64,000 nucleotides of DNA from Carposina sasakii (GCA_014607495.2 CP053162.1:4968469-5032468), one strand, 5' to 3'; positions 22,956 through 34,957 are shown, counted from the first letter of the stretch. A program made the numbers and translations. The notes: generated from the letters alone by a model not told the origin.

Positions 22956-25900
22956 ATGGATAACTCACAAAACTCCAATGTTTTTTCTTTATCCCCTAGA
23001 TATGGGGATATTACTTGTTCTAATGATGTAGGTTATATGGTAAGAAAAACATTATTTTGGTTGTGCCTGGATACATTATTACCTACATTGCATACAATTT
23101 TGTTTCAGATTGATTCTGCGACCTATAGTTTGCTAATGGGAAGAATAACAGAAGCTTTAGATGGAGGCACCTTAAGAATTTCTGATTACAATTTCACTTC
23201 CATTATAGTAGATTGTCATAAGTGCATAACTCAGGTATAAATTGTGATACCTACTCAGCTTCTATTATAATCTATATCGATAGTCTACGAAACCTGTAGA
23301 TTTTTTGGATGAAAATTTTATATGAGAATTTCACAAGGTTTGATCTGAAGTTTTTGAATTTGATCTCTCTTTTTAGTGGTTGTATACATAGCTGTTAAAG
23401 GTGGTAACTAATGTGAATCTTTTATTTGTTCTTTATAGAGTTTAGCCACAATAGCTACATTATTAGATACTGCTGATGTTAGTTTGGATAAGCTGTGTGA
23501 GAATCTTGAGAATTCTGTACATCTCTTGCAAATGCTAACAAGTTATGTCAAGAAACTCATTGACTTTACTTCTGTGAGTAGCCTACACATGAAGGGGTTT
23601 CCAACAAATACAGCCCAGATTCTGTTTGTTGTTTTCTCACACTGTAAAGACAGGTAGGTGTTTCTTTTGTCTTACAAGTAGATAGAGATCTAGTCAGCAC
23701 TAACTGAATACCTATTTGGATCTAGTATTTATAACTCTTTCTTGCTAAGCTAACAAGACTATTTTGTTAGTAGACAGAGAAAAGGATCTGTTGATCATCT
23801 ATGTATGTATGATTAAATGTTTTTTTTTTTTATATTAAATAGGCTTACACTTGACCACAATACACCTGATGGTAAGCACCGTTGCAATCTAAGATGGAGC
23901 GCACTTGCCTAAAAGAAACCAGTTCACTCTCAACTTGAAGACCGCAAGTTCATGGGGAACAGGGATTCAGGCAGGGAATATTGGTCCTCAATAAACTTAA
24001 TACAATTTGCTACTTATTTATTCTAAAAGGTTTTAATATATGGGAAAATATTTCAAAATCATATAAATTGTCTTCCCTGCACAATAGCTACATAAGAGTA
24101 AAATACTATTAAACTCTATTATTATTTCGTCTATCCCTACTAACTGCAGTTGTGAGTTCCTCATTTTGGGAGCACAGCCATGTGTATGTTTGCAATATTG
24201 TTTAAGTTACATACATTAATATAATACCCATGTTTTTATTTCCAGTGAAATAATATATGGCTCATATTTGAGTACTGTTGAGAAGCAACTAAAAGATTTA
24301 TTTAGATCTTGCCATGAGCTACAGATTACTTACCTAATGGTTTTGGAAAAGCACTATTCCTTTGATTTAACAGATAAAGATGAGGAAGATATGCTTATAA
24401 AAGGTAAAATTTATTACAAAACTACATATGTATACATACTTCACAAATGTATATAAAACATTGTTTATTCCCGGTCATTCCACCCTTATCCTCCCCACAG
24501 GGGATGAGTGGGAAAAAAGTTTCGTTTATCCCCAGCAATGACGACGAAGTTTTTTATTTAATACTAGTGGCCGCCCGCGACTCCGTCCGCGACTCCGTCC
24601 GCGACTCCGTCCGCGTGCACTACAGAAAAAACAAAATGTCGAAATTATCCAGGATAAAAACATTTTCCCGGGATAAAAAGTAGCACAAACGCACAGACAA
24701 AAATTCCAAAAATTATTCTTTTGGGTACTATTGCGTTGATAAAGGACTCCTATAATATTTTTTCTTGTATATCCTGCATGTACAGACAGCGATCTGTTAC
24801 ATTTTTATTATATGTATAGAAGAGATTTCACGGATGTTAAAATGCTTTAATTACGACTTACTGAGCAAGCCTGAATAATGTTTTTCATTGAAAATAATCA
24901 CAAAAGACTGAGGTTATCGTCACCACTGGGGACGAACAAAACTTTTTACCCACTCGTCCCCAGTGGGCCCGACTGGGTGGGAGTGGGAGTACCGGAAATA
25001 AACGAAAATATTCGAAATAAAGTAATATATACTAATGCAACTGAATTTGCATAACTGAATTTATGCAACTTGTCACTGATCTTTGACATCTGTCCCTCAA
25101 TGCTAAACGTGGCCGTGGGATATCTTTTATGATCCTGCAGTTCTGGCTACCTTGTTTTAGTAGCACAGCCAATATGGTCGATTCCGGCAGTGACACTTAA
25201 ACCTAAACGTAAAATTATTCCTACCTGTCCTTTTCTCTCAGCCATTTATGTTAAGAACGGAGAGAGATAGACCTGACTAAGATTAGGTTTAAGTGTGACT
25301 GCTGGAAAATGTATCTTACACTTACACTTCACATTATAAGTTTATTTCCTTTCTAGCTTTAGAAATCAATTTGAAGATTGGTGAAGTAGTCCAGAGCCTT
25401 GATGTGAAAACTATGGCGGAACAATGGAAGGCCTTCATATTGATATGTGAGAAATATTCAAAATGGCTGCTAAAGTCCAATATATACCAGGACTGTGCTA
25501 AACTTTTGTGTATGTTAATGGAGACAAATATTAAGACTGCTTTAGAGGTACTTTATTATTTTAAATCTTCTTAAAAATACGTACCGGGGGCTTGGATAAT
25601 GTAACATTTTACAAGTGAAAGAGAAGTTCGCAAAGTTATCAAAACATATCCACCAATAGCAGTTAGACTTTATCACATTATTTAACGAATGTGGTTAAAA
25701 AAGGCTACTTTTCGAAAGAAATGTCGCACATCTGTTCGTAAAATTGTTATATTGTCTAACTAGGCTCTGTTCATTGAACTCAAGCATTTTTCATTACTTA
25801 CAGAAAAATCAAGAGGAAAAAGTCTTTTTAAGATCTATAAAAGTTGCCAGCTTTATATTGAAGATTCTGCTGAAAATGTGCACAATATTCAGGGATGCAC

Positions 25901-28900
25901 CACTGAAGAACTATGATCATATTTTAGAACTGCTGATATACATTTATTTGTAAGTAACTAACTAATAATATACAATTAATATAACAATATTAATTAAGTT
26001 AACAATAATATTAAACTAACCCTGCAACTTATACAAGCAGAATAGAAAAAAGATGGTTGGGACATTTGGTGAAATTATGAGAAAAACTAATTTTTGAAAA
26101 GTGCGCTAGGCACTAGGCTGCTTTAGCCTTGAGTATTTGTTATGTAGAATATGCGAGTTTTTTTTATTCACATTGAAATGCATTTTAAATTTGATTATCC
26201 ATAATGTTTTCTTTCCGAACTTTCAGTTAATATTTGTAAGTACAAATGCTTTTTGTTTTCCTTATTTCAGAAACAATACAGCATACCTAGAAGCGATGTG
26301 TAACATCCCTCCACAGCAGGTTAAGGTGGTAAACTCGACTATTTTGGTGCCTACTGATGCGTTACTGAAAGAGATGATGTTACACGAGGGGTTTGTTAAT
26401 GTACGTTACTGGACGGGCATATTAATAATATGTCAAATGTATACTGTTTCTAGAAGTAAGTAGGTAGGTCAAAGAGGTACCTGTGGGGTTTTTTTCTTTC
26501 TTCTTCCGCGCGGAATCTCTCGTAGGGTTTTGGGGTTTTTCACTTCCATCCAATTTTAGGTATTCTTCACTGTTACGTCACTTTTAAACGAAGGGCACTC
26601 CTTTGGCTAGGTTCTGTTTGTCACACACAAAAATTCACTTGTTGAGCGAGAGGTCAGTACCGCAGTGGTTGGGCAACAGGCAGATAGGGGGAACACATGT
26701 GGTCCGCATTCGCGGCGAGAAAAGAGATAGGACGATTAAAAGAGGGAGAAACAAAATTATAGTTTTAACATATACGGTATACCTATTATGTCAATGTCAT
26801 ATTGTATAATGCGCCATACTATAAAACTGCTAGAAATTTTGGATAATATGGGTTTGGAGGGAGATAATTTTGTAATAGTGTGTTATACTATATGCTTTAT
26901 AGGCTGTATTTCCTAAATGGAATAACCAGAACTGTAGGAAAGCGGAGGAGATCCTATAGCCACGTTTGCATCGTGGGGAAAAATATCACTGACGAATTGC
27001 TAGGTCACCTGAGAAAAGATCCATGAGTTTGTCGACTTCTCACATATGCACGGAAGGAAATTCAGATGAAGTATTCTAGTGAAGCCCCGGATCAAAATAT
27101 CATAAAACACTTTCGGTGGAACAAGGGCATAATTGTCAAAAATTACAAAAAGTAACTGTGCCCTTTTTCTACCGAAGGTGCGTTAAGTTAATATTGTTAT
27201 TTTTTATTATTTTAGACTCTATGTAAATGTAATACAGATAAGTTCAGAAAAGAAGATAAAATGCTAGGATATATCATACTAGTTATAACAGTTATGAGAA
27301 TATCTCTAGAAGGGAGCCCAGTGTCTGTCCATAGATTATTGTTGGATAGCGTTTTTAGAATGTTACCAAATTGTAAGTATAAAGATTAGATTTAGTCATA
27401 GAGGAATAAGATATACATTCTTTTACTACAAAAGCGGAGATTAGGTTTAAAAATAAATAAACTGATAGAGCAACCGATTTTTTTGAAATGTATGTACCAT
27501 AACAATAACCTAATTTTTCGGAAGCCGGTTAAAAAGAAATCGAGTCAAGATTTTCAAGAAAAAATATCGATTCTGTGTTGCATATCCATTAAAATTCTAT
27601 CTTTTGGGCCTGAATAATCGATTCTTCGATAATTTTTTCTCTGATCACCATCAGGGAAATTGCTGCGATAATTTCACTTAATGATGATGATGATGATCTC
27701 CGATAGTATATCGGCCAAGGTGACCAATCTCTATGGAGATTGGCCAGGTACGCAGGAGATATTATAGTGCATAAGTGTGTGCGCAAACCAGAAGGTATAA
27801 AAGAGGAGGTGGGACTATGAAGTGAGTCATGTGGCAATCGTGAGGCCATGACGTCATAATAGTGGCGGAGCTTCCGCGCCAGTGTAACGCAGTAGCTGTA
27901 ACCACATGCTTGTGTTCTGAAATGTAACCTTATTAAAATTACAAACACACTAGCACTTTTATCAGGGTACTTTTTTACCAAAACGTAGTATAATATTGCC
28001 ATCTAGCGACGAGTAATTGCACTAGTAAAACAATTTTGAACCATATTGATAATGAGCAAGTTTTGAACTGATGGCGCTCTTCAAAATTGTATAGATTTTT
28101 ATTTTATATGTCAATGACACTGTTACAATTTTTTTTTTCTTTTACTTTATATATTTTTTTTGTTGTCATTAATTATACATACTACTGGGCCAAAAGTATT
28201 GTCATACTAAGACTGCTAGCAATGCACTCCATGCGTTATATTATATCTCTCCGTGTCGTGTAATCTTATATTTATTTAGTATAGTGTTTATTTTTACTTT
28301 GCATCACATTGTATATAATATATATTTTTATATAATCTGTATGCTCTTATTTTAATTTATTGATACGTACATGTATAAGATACATTTATGCACTTATATA
28401 CAGGATGTCCCAAGAAATAGTGTCAAGCGGAAGTCCAAGGACAGAATACCCCTAGGGGTACCCGAATTACCCCCATGTATGTTCCGCGACTTTTTGTAGT
28501 TTTCGAGATATGATTTTTTTTCATATTTTTTTGTTAAACCTTGGCTTATTTAACATTATTGGTCACAGAGACATCAATTGTTGAGATACAAGCTTGATTT
28601 TTTTTTTCTGAAATAGGTGAACAGTAGCACTTGCAAAAACAAAAGCAATTGTGAGCCGATATGCTACTATTAAGCCATTAAAAAAATGTTGAATCCTAAG
28701 TTTGTTAAAATGTTTAAATTAAAGATCTCTTTTGAAACGATTTAAAAAAAAAACTTATCCCAAAAATGTCTCCAAAATTATTTTTAAAAACTTGCCAATT
28801 TCGTCAGCTATTTGCCATGTAAATTTGATTGAGCTATCTCCACGACTTCATACTTGAAAAAATGTTTGAAACACAGTAAGTCGAAAAAACTTAATTAAAA

Positions 28901-31900
28901 GATTGGGCCGAATAAAACTAAAAAAATGTTATTATTGATTGTTTATTATTAAATCACAAAAAGTTTTCGAAATGTCGCCCTTCCTGCTCGATACAAATTC
29001 TACATCGCCTTAAAATTTTTTCTTTTAGTCGTAAGAACGCTACCCTGTTGCTTTTTATTGTTTCTTCTGCTTGTCTTAGTTTTGTTCGTAGTTCCGCTAT
29101 GTTTCTGATATCCTTGGCGTAAACTAATTCTTTATAATACCCCCAAACGAAGAAATCGATGGGGTTTAAGTCGGGAGACCGTGGCGGCCAGGCAATGGGC
29201 CCCCCATGGCCGATCCACTTGTCTCCAAACCTTTCGGTTAAATGTTGTCTGACAATCCTCGCGAAGTGACATGGAGCGCCGTCGTTTTGAAATATTATAT
29301 TTCTACGCGTTAATAGGTCTACATTTTCTAAAAGACCGTCGAGATCTTGCCGTAAAAATTCCAAGTAGGACTCGCCATTTAATCGGTCAGGCAGTTGAAA
29401 GGGGCCAATCAGCTGTCCATTTAAGACGCCTGACCACAAGTTCACACTAAATTGTTCTTGAAAATTGGAGGCACGTGTCATGTGTGGATTTTCAATGCTC
29501 CAAGAATGATAATTGTGAATGTTGAAAATTCCACATCGTTTAAAATGAGATTCGTCGGTCCACAAAATCGTATTAAAAAAATTTGCGTCTTCAGCTTGAC
29601 GCCGCAACATTTCTTGACAAAACGCCACCCTTCTCGGATAATCTTCGGGCTTAAGCTGCTGAACTTTTTGAATATGATATGGGTGAAATCCCTCTTTTTG
29701 TAGTATCCGATGTGCTTCTGAATTTGGAATTCCGGTGCGGCGTTCTATGGTTCTGACACTAACTGATGGGTCTCTTGCCACTTCTTCGACCACTGAATCG
29801 ACCACATCTGGGTCATGCATTTGTGATGGACGCCCGGGTCTTCTACCTGGTAGGCGACCTTCCATGTAACTATTATGGACTCGCAAAATTGTACGATGAT
29901 CAGGCCAAGTCTCAGGCTGAGGTTCACCACTGTTTTGTACCTGCTGTCTGTACAATCTAGCCGCTTCCGAAGCATTTCCTTTTGCATAGCCATAAAAGTA
30001 ATGCATAAGCGCATAATCTCTTGACGAGAAAGACATAGCTCACCAATTTATTGCGCTTAGAAATCCCAATTGATGTGCACTCCGAAGTCCGTTGAGAAAG
30101 CCAAAGTCGTCTAAGAAAGTTCGTAACACCACACAAAAGCCAATCGATATGCAACCAAAGTCCGTAAAGAAAGCAAAGTTCGTCAAATAATCACAAAGGA
30201 GCTAGTAAAGAAGTAACGTCGGGCGCAAATGCAAGCAAATGGTCAACTGACCGGTAGCCGCCGAACACAATGGACCAACGCTAACCCCGCTCCCTCACCT
30301 CACGCTTCCCCTTGCCTTGCCGCAACTCAGGTAGTAAATTCCGAGAATTGCACTCATAATCACCCTTACAGCTCAACTGCCCCGTGTATTGAGTGACGTC
30401 ACGCAATAGACCTGTTAACATGGTCTTGTAGACTACAAGATTTTTTTTTAAGGCGATGTAGAATTTGTATCGAGCAGGAAGGGCGACATTTCGAAAACTT
30501 TTTGTGATTTAATAATAAACAATCAATAATAACATTTTTTTAGTTTTATTCGGCCCAATCTTTTAATTAAGTTTTTTCGACTTACTGTGTTTCAAACATT
30601 TTTTCAAGTATGAAGTCGTGGAGATAGCTCAATCAAATTTACATGGCAAATAGCTGACGAAATTGGCAAGTTTTTAAAAATAATTTTGGAGACATTTTTG
30701 GGATAAGTTTTTTTTTAAATCGTTTCAAAAGAGATCTTTAATTTAAACATTTTAACAAACTTAGGATTCAACATTTTTTTAATGGCTTAATAGTAGCATA
30801 TCGGCTCACAATTGCTTTTGTTTTTGCAAGTGCTACTGTTCACCTATTTCAGAAAAAAAAATCAAGCTTGTATCTCAACAATTGCTGTCTCTGTGACCAA
30901 TAATGTTAAATAAGCCAAGGTTTAACAAAAAAATATGAAAAAAAAATCATATCTCGAAAACTACAAAAAGTCGCGGAACATACATGGGGGTAATTCGGGT
31001 ACCCCTAGGGGTATTCTGTCCTTGGACTTCCGCTTGACACTATTTCTTGGGACACCCTGTATATTATAGTCTGTATTTGTATGTAAATATATTATATTCT
31101 GTAAATTCTGTGACGTCAGCTCCCATCAGGTCCTTTTTGAAAATCAGCGCTGCTTGCATGGTAGGCACGCCTTACCTTGTTCTAGCAGCATTCAGCTGAA
31201 AAGGGACCTAATTGGCGGTTGCACTTACACGGGACGTGACTGCGGGGCTCCAATTAGGGTGCACGGTTCTTCCTGTTACTGATCTTTTCTATATGTGTGT
31301 TCTTACCTGTTTGCCTACTCTTTTCTATTGTGTCTATTTCTACCCTATTTCCGAGCTATTTCCATTGTCTTGTTCTATGTTATTGCTGACCGTGTATATG
31401 TAATTGTCAAATAAATTCTATCTATCTATCTATAAGTAGTTTGACTAAGTCACTACAAGGTGGTTTCTATGTAAATGGGCAGGGCCACCGTGTTAGATGC
31501 TCCCCTCGTCCCATACTTCACTTTTATATTTCTTCTCCATGGCGCAAACACAGATGCACTCTCTATTCCGTTACTCTCATAATCCGATGGGAATTTCACT
31601 TATCATTCCAATGAATAGTTGCTGAATATTTACTATTTTTCAGGTGGCATCTGTTTCAGTACAAATATGAAATTCAGCAATATTAGCCACCAACCCATGG
31701 GTTTGTTCGAGTATATGTTAGGACATACTCTGCGGTTTGTGACCACATTAAATGGGGAAGGCTATAGTGTTTTGGAACGATATATGTATGAAGCTTTACT
31801 TGGTGTTGATGCGTGGAGTGGGCTGTTTGCTTCATATCTATGGACTCTGTTAGCTAGGTGAGTTGTAAAGAGTTGTTATATGTTTAACATACATACATAC

Positions 31901-34247
31901 ATATACCTAATGGCTGTGTTCTCAGAGTGGGGCAGCCAGAACTGCAACATCATAGAAGAGATCCCTGCCACGGTTAGCACTAGCAGAATGGGTATAGATG
32001 TAAATAAAAGTGATAATTTGCTAGCTTATCGCCTGAGAGAGTTCTAGAGCCCGAGTTCCTTAGACGACTCCTGCGACATGCACAGAAGGCGATGCAGCTG
32101 ATGTTTACCAATAAAGCTTAGTCTATATTTTAACATTGTAAGTACACTAACACATCGACTTAAAACTTGCAGAGGGAGCCACCGGCAACTATTAGTGAAA
32201 CAGCTAACATTCCTGTGCCAAACATACAAACATCTCGAAAAAAACGGGCTCTTCTCAAAATCACCACAAGAGGTCCACCTTCGTCACACTATAAGAAAAC
32301 TATTTCAACAAATGCATACGGACGACAAAATAAAAATTCACAGACATTTTAATATATATAATAGTGAAAATGTATCGCTCTATGAATGCTTTGAGATATG
32401 TAATTTTCCTGATAATATTCGAAAAGATATTGAAGAGTTCGTAGTTGACAGTTTAAAGGAAAAGTTCGATGAATTCTTTGCTGCGAGATTGAATGATGTC
32501 TATGCACTGGTAGAATACTTTATATTATTTATTATTTTTTACGCTTTACAAATGCATGGAGCTACAGTCTGTGGTGTGAGCACGAACCTCTCGATAGTCC
32601 GTAACGCTAGCGTCAAACTGTCAAAACACATAGATTTTGTTAGCGAGTAGCAAGCGTTACGCCGCGTAAAGGTTCGTGCTTACTCCTCTGGTCCTTGCAT
32701 CCGGGCCGTAGTCAAGATTTTTACTTTAATATGGTGGAGGATAAATATGGCGGAAGCTAGGAGTTGAGAGCATCCAAATCCAAAGTTGGTAAAGGCCCTG
32801 TAAACTCGGGTCTGTGGTGACGCCTATTGATATCATCTCTCCGTCTTCAGCCTATTGCAGTCCACTGCTGGATGTAGGCCTCCCCCAGGCCACAAGGCTA
32901 CTGGCCACAGGGGGGTTTTGCCCATTGTCACCACGGTGGGCATTTTCTGACTATGTTGTCAGCACGGAAAGCGCTGCTGCCCACCTCCCGGAAACCCTTA
33001 ATCGCCTCGTACGATAGACATGGGGTGGTACAAACTCTACTCTGCCGGCACCACGCGGCTAGATAATAACTAAGAGTTGATATAAAACTTATAAATAGGT
33101 TAAATATTCCTTTCTTATATCTTACAGATTAAAACAATGCGACTCGCTACAACATTCACATGTAAAGAACAGTCCATAGAGAAACACCTTTTGAAGTCAT
33201 GGACAAAACTATGCCCGAAATCCAACAAAATTTCATCCATAGACAACATGTGTATAGAATGTGTTTGGTTCCTCGACTATGTTCAAGCTAATGCAAGTTT
33301 GATGGCGGCTATGGGTTTATTTAATAATGCTACAAACGTGTTAAAGGTACGTGATAATGAAGCTGTAAAATCCATTGCAGCAACTTTCACTACACTATAT
33401 TGATGCAGGACGTCACTAGAGTACATCAGCTGCATCTCCTTCCGTGCATGTCGTAAGAGTTGAGTAAGGAACTTTTGATTAACTTGTTATTTTGGTCAAA
33501 CCACCTAATATAATAACGTTTGTTAGGTTTTTTGTCAAGATAAATGCTTTGCCAAAAAAATCCAAAGCTTATTTTAAAATCCAAATTATTTAATATCTAT
33601 TTCAGATTCTGCACATAATATCGTTGATGGCGGAAACAGCCAATCGTGGACTAAAACTTATTATAATACCACTTCTGTTCAAAATAGCTACCAAAATTAA
33701 CGATGAAAACAGCAAAATTGAAAACATGTTGATTAAAACTTTTAGTAGTTTATTCAAAACAGATGCGCTAATAGAAAATGTACTAACTAACCTAATATCG
33801 AAATACAAAGAAGATAGCAATATTAAAGTTATTATGAAAAAGGTCGCATATGAAAATGAGTCAGTCAATTTACTGTGGAGAAATATAAGAGATGGAAAAG
33901 AAATGTCGAATAATAGAGATGCAAAAGATATAAGTACAATAGATTCTAAATATCAACATGTATGTGTAGATAGTATGAATTTTATAGATCTAAGTGGTAC
34001 CTCTTCTGTAGTAGAAGTTAAGGAGTGTAGTAGTAACTTCGATTTCGCAGATATAGATACTCTTTTCGAAGTGAACAGTGAAGAACCGGTTACGAAGAAA
34101 ATGAAGTATGATAGTAAAGAAGTAGATGATGTTGTTAGTAGACTAGAAAAAGATGCCTTGTTACTTTGTAAGCTAAAAGAAAACGTTACAAATGAACACA
34201 AAGAAAGACTTCGTGCTGTTTGTAATAGTATCAGCAAAATATTTTGA
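22956..34247 (+). CDS. FIRRM: FIRRM (C1orf112/FLIP) homologue, complete, 12 exons, 872 aa
   Basis: Exons: 22956-23039, 23109-23234, 23439-23653, 24246-24403, 25357-25547, 25804-25949, 26271-26400, 27216-27372, 31644-31857, 32173-32509, 33128-33346 and 33606-34247. They total 2619 nt, all phases agree and all borders are GT-AG. Human FIRRM is about 853 aa. Matching stretches in order include 'AQILFVVFSHCKDSEIIYG', 'AEQWKAFILICEKYSKWLLKS', 'AKLLCMLMETN', 'LLGVDAWSGLFASYLWTLLA' and 'DDKIKIHRHFN'. The protein appears alpha-helical throughout, with no catalytic motif. In vertebrates and plants FIRRM/FLIP binds the AAA ATPase FIGNL1 and limits RAD51/DMC1 filaments in recombination. I infer the same role here from homology. 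The C-terminal 130 residues are Ser/Asp/Glu-rich and divergent. Intron 8 (4.27 kb) hosts a mariner element. The identity rests on remembered family similarity, not a search. Confidence 0.78.
23818..23990 (+). repeat. Dispersed repeat, FIRRM intron 3
   Basis: After a T-run: 'aggcttacacttgaccacaa', 'tacacctgatggtaagcacc', 'aatctaagatggagcgcact' and 'gggaacagggattcaggcag'. This resembles a common lepidopteran SINE-like sequence. I saw no second copy in the window. Confidence 0.45.
24564..24830 (+). repeat. SINE-A copy with a tripled 12-bp unit, FIRRM intron 4
   Basis: Carries 'gtggccgcccgcgactccgt', then three tandem copies of 'gcgactccgtcc' (24577-24612) where other copies have one, then the usual body. 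It lacks the 'tcgaaatcggttcagc' segment present in the copies at 2459 and 14170. Confidence 0.75.
25035..25190 (+). repeat. SINE-C fragment, FIRRM intron 4
   Basis: 'gcaacttgtcactgatcttt', 'gacatctgtccctcaatgct', 'cgtggccgtgggatatcttt' and 'gatcctgcagttctggctac' match the 3' half of the family. Confidence 0.6.
26950..27095 (-). repeat. SINE-C copy, reverse, FIRRM intron 7
   Basis: Plus-strand text 'gatcctatagccacgtttgc', 'ttgctaggtcacctgagaaa' and 'tattctagtgaagccccgga' is the reverse complement of the family. Confidence 0.55.
27690..27980. repeat. SINE-G fragment (reverse) joined to LTR-like repeat copy 2
   Basis: 27690-27785 is a reversed SINE-G 3' end ('accaatctctatggagattg'). 27786-27980 is the second copy of the TATA-bearing LTR-like unit ('agaaggtataaaagaggagg', 'gccatgacgtcataatagtg'). 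It lies in FIRRM intron 8. Confidence 0.5.
28401..31059 (-). mobile_element. Mariner-type (DD41D) transposon with ~613-bp terminal inverted repeats
   Basis: Flanked by TA on both sides (28399-28400 and 31060-31061). The left end reads 'caggatgtcccaagaaatag' and the right end is its reverse complement with one change (caggGtg). Arms 28401-29014 and about 30447-31059 remain inverse-complementary for about 613 bp with few differences seen. The interior holds one transposase gene on the minus strand. The TA duplication, the CAGGGTG-type ends and the transposase place it in the Tc1/mariner superfamily. It lies in FIRRM intron 8, antisense to the host gene. The intact frame and closely matching arms suggest a young insertion. 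Confidence 0.9.
28954..30036 (-). CDS. Mariner transposase, DD41D type, intact, 360 aa
   Basis: Cuts and pastes the element at TA sites. Residues 1-120 are a DNA-binding region with a helix-turn-helix ('SVSVRTIERRTGIPNSEAHR', about 91-110), like the DUF4817 N-terminus of related insect proteins. A GRRPGRP basic patch is at 64-70. The catalytic domain has 'LWTDESHF' (D161), 'QNDGAPCH' (D252) and 'SPDLNPIDFF' (D294), giving 41 residues between the second and third aspartates. All three aspartates are present and there is no stop or frameshift, so the protein may be active. The last 20 or so codons (28954-29014) lie inside the left inverted repeat and are therefore copied, inverted, at the other end. 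Confidence 0.9.
   Translation of the reverse strand: MSFSSRDYALMHYFYGYAKGNASEAARLYRQQVQNSGEPQPETWPDHRTILRVHNSYMEGRLPGRRPGRPSQMHDPDVVDSVVEEVARDPSVSVRTIERRTGIPNSEAHRILQKEGFHPYHIQKVQQLKPEDYPRRVAFCQEMLRRQAEDANFFNTILWTDESHFKRCGIFNIHNYHSWSIENPHMTRASNFQEQFSVNLWSGVLNGQLIGPFQLPDRLNGESYLEFLRQDLDGLLENVDLLTRRNIIFQNDGAPCHFARIVRQHLTERFGDKWIGHGGPIAWPPRSPDLNPIDFFVWGYYKELVYAKDIRNIAELRTKLRQAEETIKSNRVAFLRLKEKILRRCRICIEQEGRHFENFL
31110..31435 (+). repeat. LINE-like 3' end with TATC microsatellite tail, FIRRM intron 8
   Basis: A unit starting 'acgtcagctcccatcaggtc' and ending 'gtcaaataaattctatctat' plus further TATC units. A reverse-oriented end of the same type (GATA repeats then 'aaaattctttattgta') is at 41367-41475. 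No coding frame remains. Confidence 0.5.
31905..32110 (-). repeat. SINE-C copy, reverse, FIRRM intron 9
   Basis: 'ggctgtgttctcagagtggg', 'gaagagatccctgccacggt', 'gctagcttatcgcctgagag' and 'gcgacatgcacagaaggcga' read as the reverse of SINE-C. Confidence 0.6.
32850..33065 (-). repeat. SINE-B copy, reverse, FIRRM intron 10
   Basis: 'tattgcagtccactgctgga', 'ggggttttgcccattgtcac', 'gctgcccacctcccggaaac' and 'tctgccggcaccacgcggct'. It ends about 60 bp before FIRRM exon 11. Confidence 0.75.
33400..33465 (+). repeat. SINE-C fragment, FIRRM intron 11
   Basis: 'cgtcactagagtacatcagc' followed by 'tgcatctccttccgtgcatg'. Only the head of the family is present. Confidence 0.5.
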
Positions 34248-34298
34248 GATGTTTTTAATTTTATGTTTTGAAAGTGTTTTGTGATAATTTTTTGAGTT

Positions 34299-34304
34299 AA
34301 TAAA
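34299..34304 (+). terminator. Polyadenylation signal of the FIRRM homologue
   Basis: AATAAA lies 52 nt after the stop codon and is followed by T-rich sequence ('attgtttgtgttttatttta'). Confidence 0.65.
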
Positions 34305-34629
34305 AATATACTTAGTATTGTTTGTGTTTTATTTTACAAGGAAAATTAAATCTTTCTCTTATAAAATTGAATTCGACATGCATCCATTATTTTGTATAGG
34401 CTTAGACAATTTTACGGGCGACAACGTAGTTAGTAAAGTTGTCTAAGCCCCAGATTACATATTAGTCGGAGACACTCCTTGTAAAGGCGGGGTGGTCCGC
34501 GGTCAAGGGGGTCATTTCTTATTACTTTTATTTCAAACGAAATTCGCAGTTCTATTCATGACTATGTACCCTCCCACTATTTAAGGCTGGATCCACCCTT
34601 GACTCCGTAGTTACCCTCCCTATGTAGCC

Positions 34630-34957
34630 CAGTGAATAGAGGAGTTTTATCTTGCAAACGGTCCGATAGATCTGAATGTTGTCTAGGATGGTTAGTGAGT
34701 GTTTAAAATGCACAAATACCTACAACATGTCCATAACTCTTTTCTAGCTAAAACGAAACTAAGCCAAATTATCAAAAATTTAAAAAAGCTGTCGGTTTTT
34801 TCACTATGGCGGCGGGCGCGGAGGGGAGCGGGGGGGGGAATTGTGCATTTTGCATTTTAAACACTCCCTAACCATCCTAGACAACATATAAAAAATCCAG
34901 AGCTACCGGACTGTTTCTAAGGTAGGTAAACCCCCTTTTTTTAGTCTCTATTCACTG
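34630..34957. repeat. Foldback element (~330 bp) with G-rich centre
   Basis: The left arm reads 'cagtgaatagag' ... 'tgttgtctaggatggttag' ... 'gtgtttaaaatgcac'. The right arm returns as 'tgcattttaaacactcccta', 'accatcctagacaacat' and 'ctctattcactg'. The arms are imperfect over 100 bp or more. The centre holds 'ggagcgggggggggaa'. No protein is encoded. Confidence 0.7.

Noticed and set aside
29452..29703. 83-residue plus-strand frame
   Set aside because: Shadow of the mariner transposase on the opposite strand.
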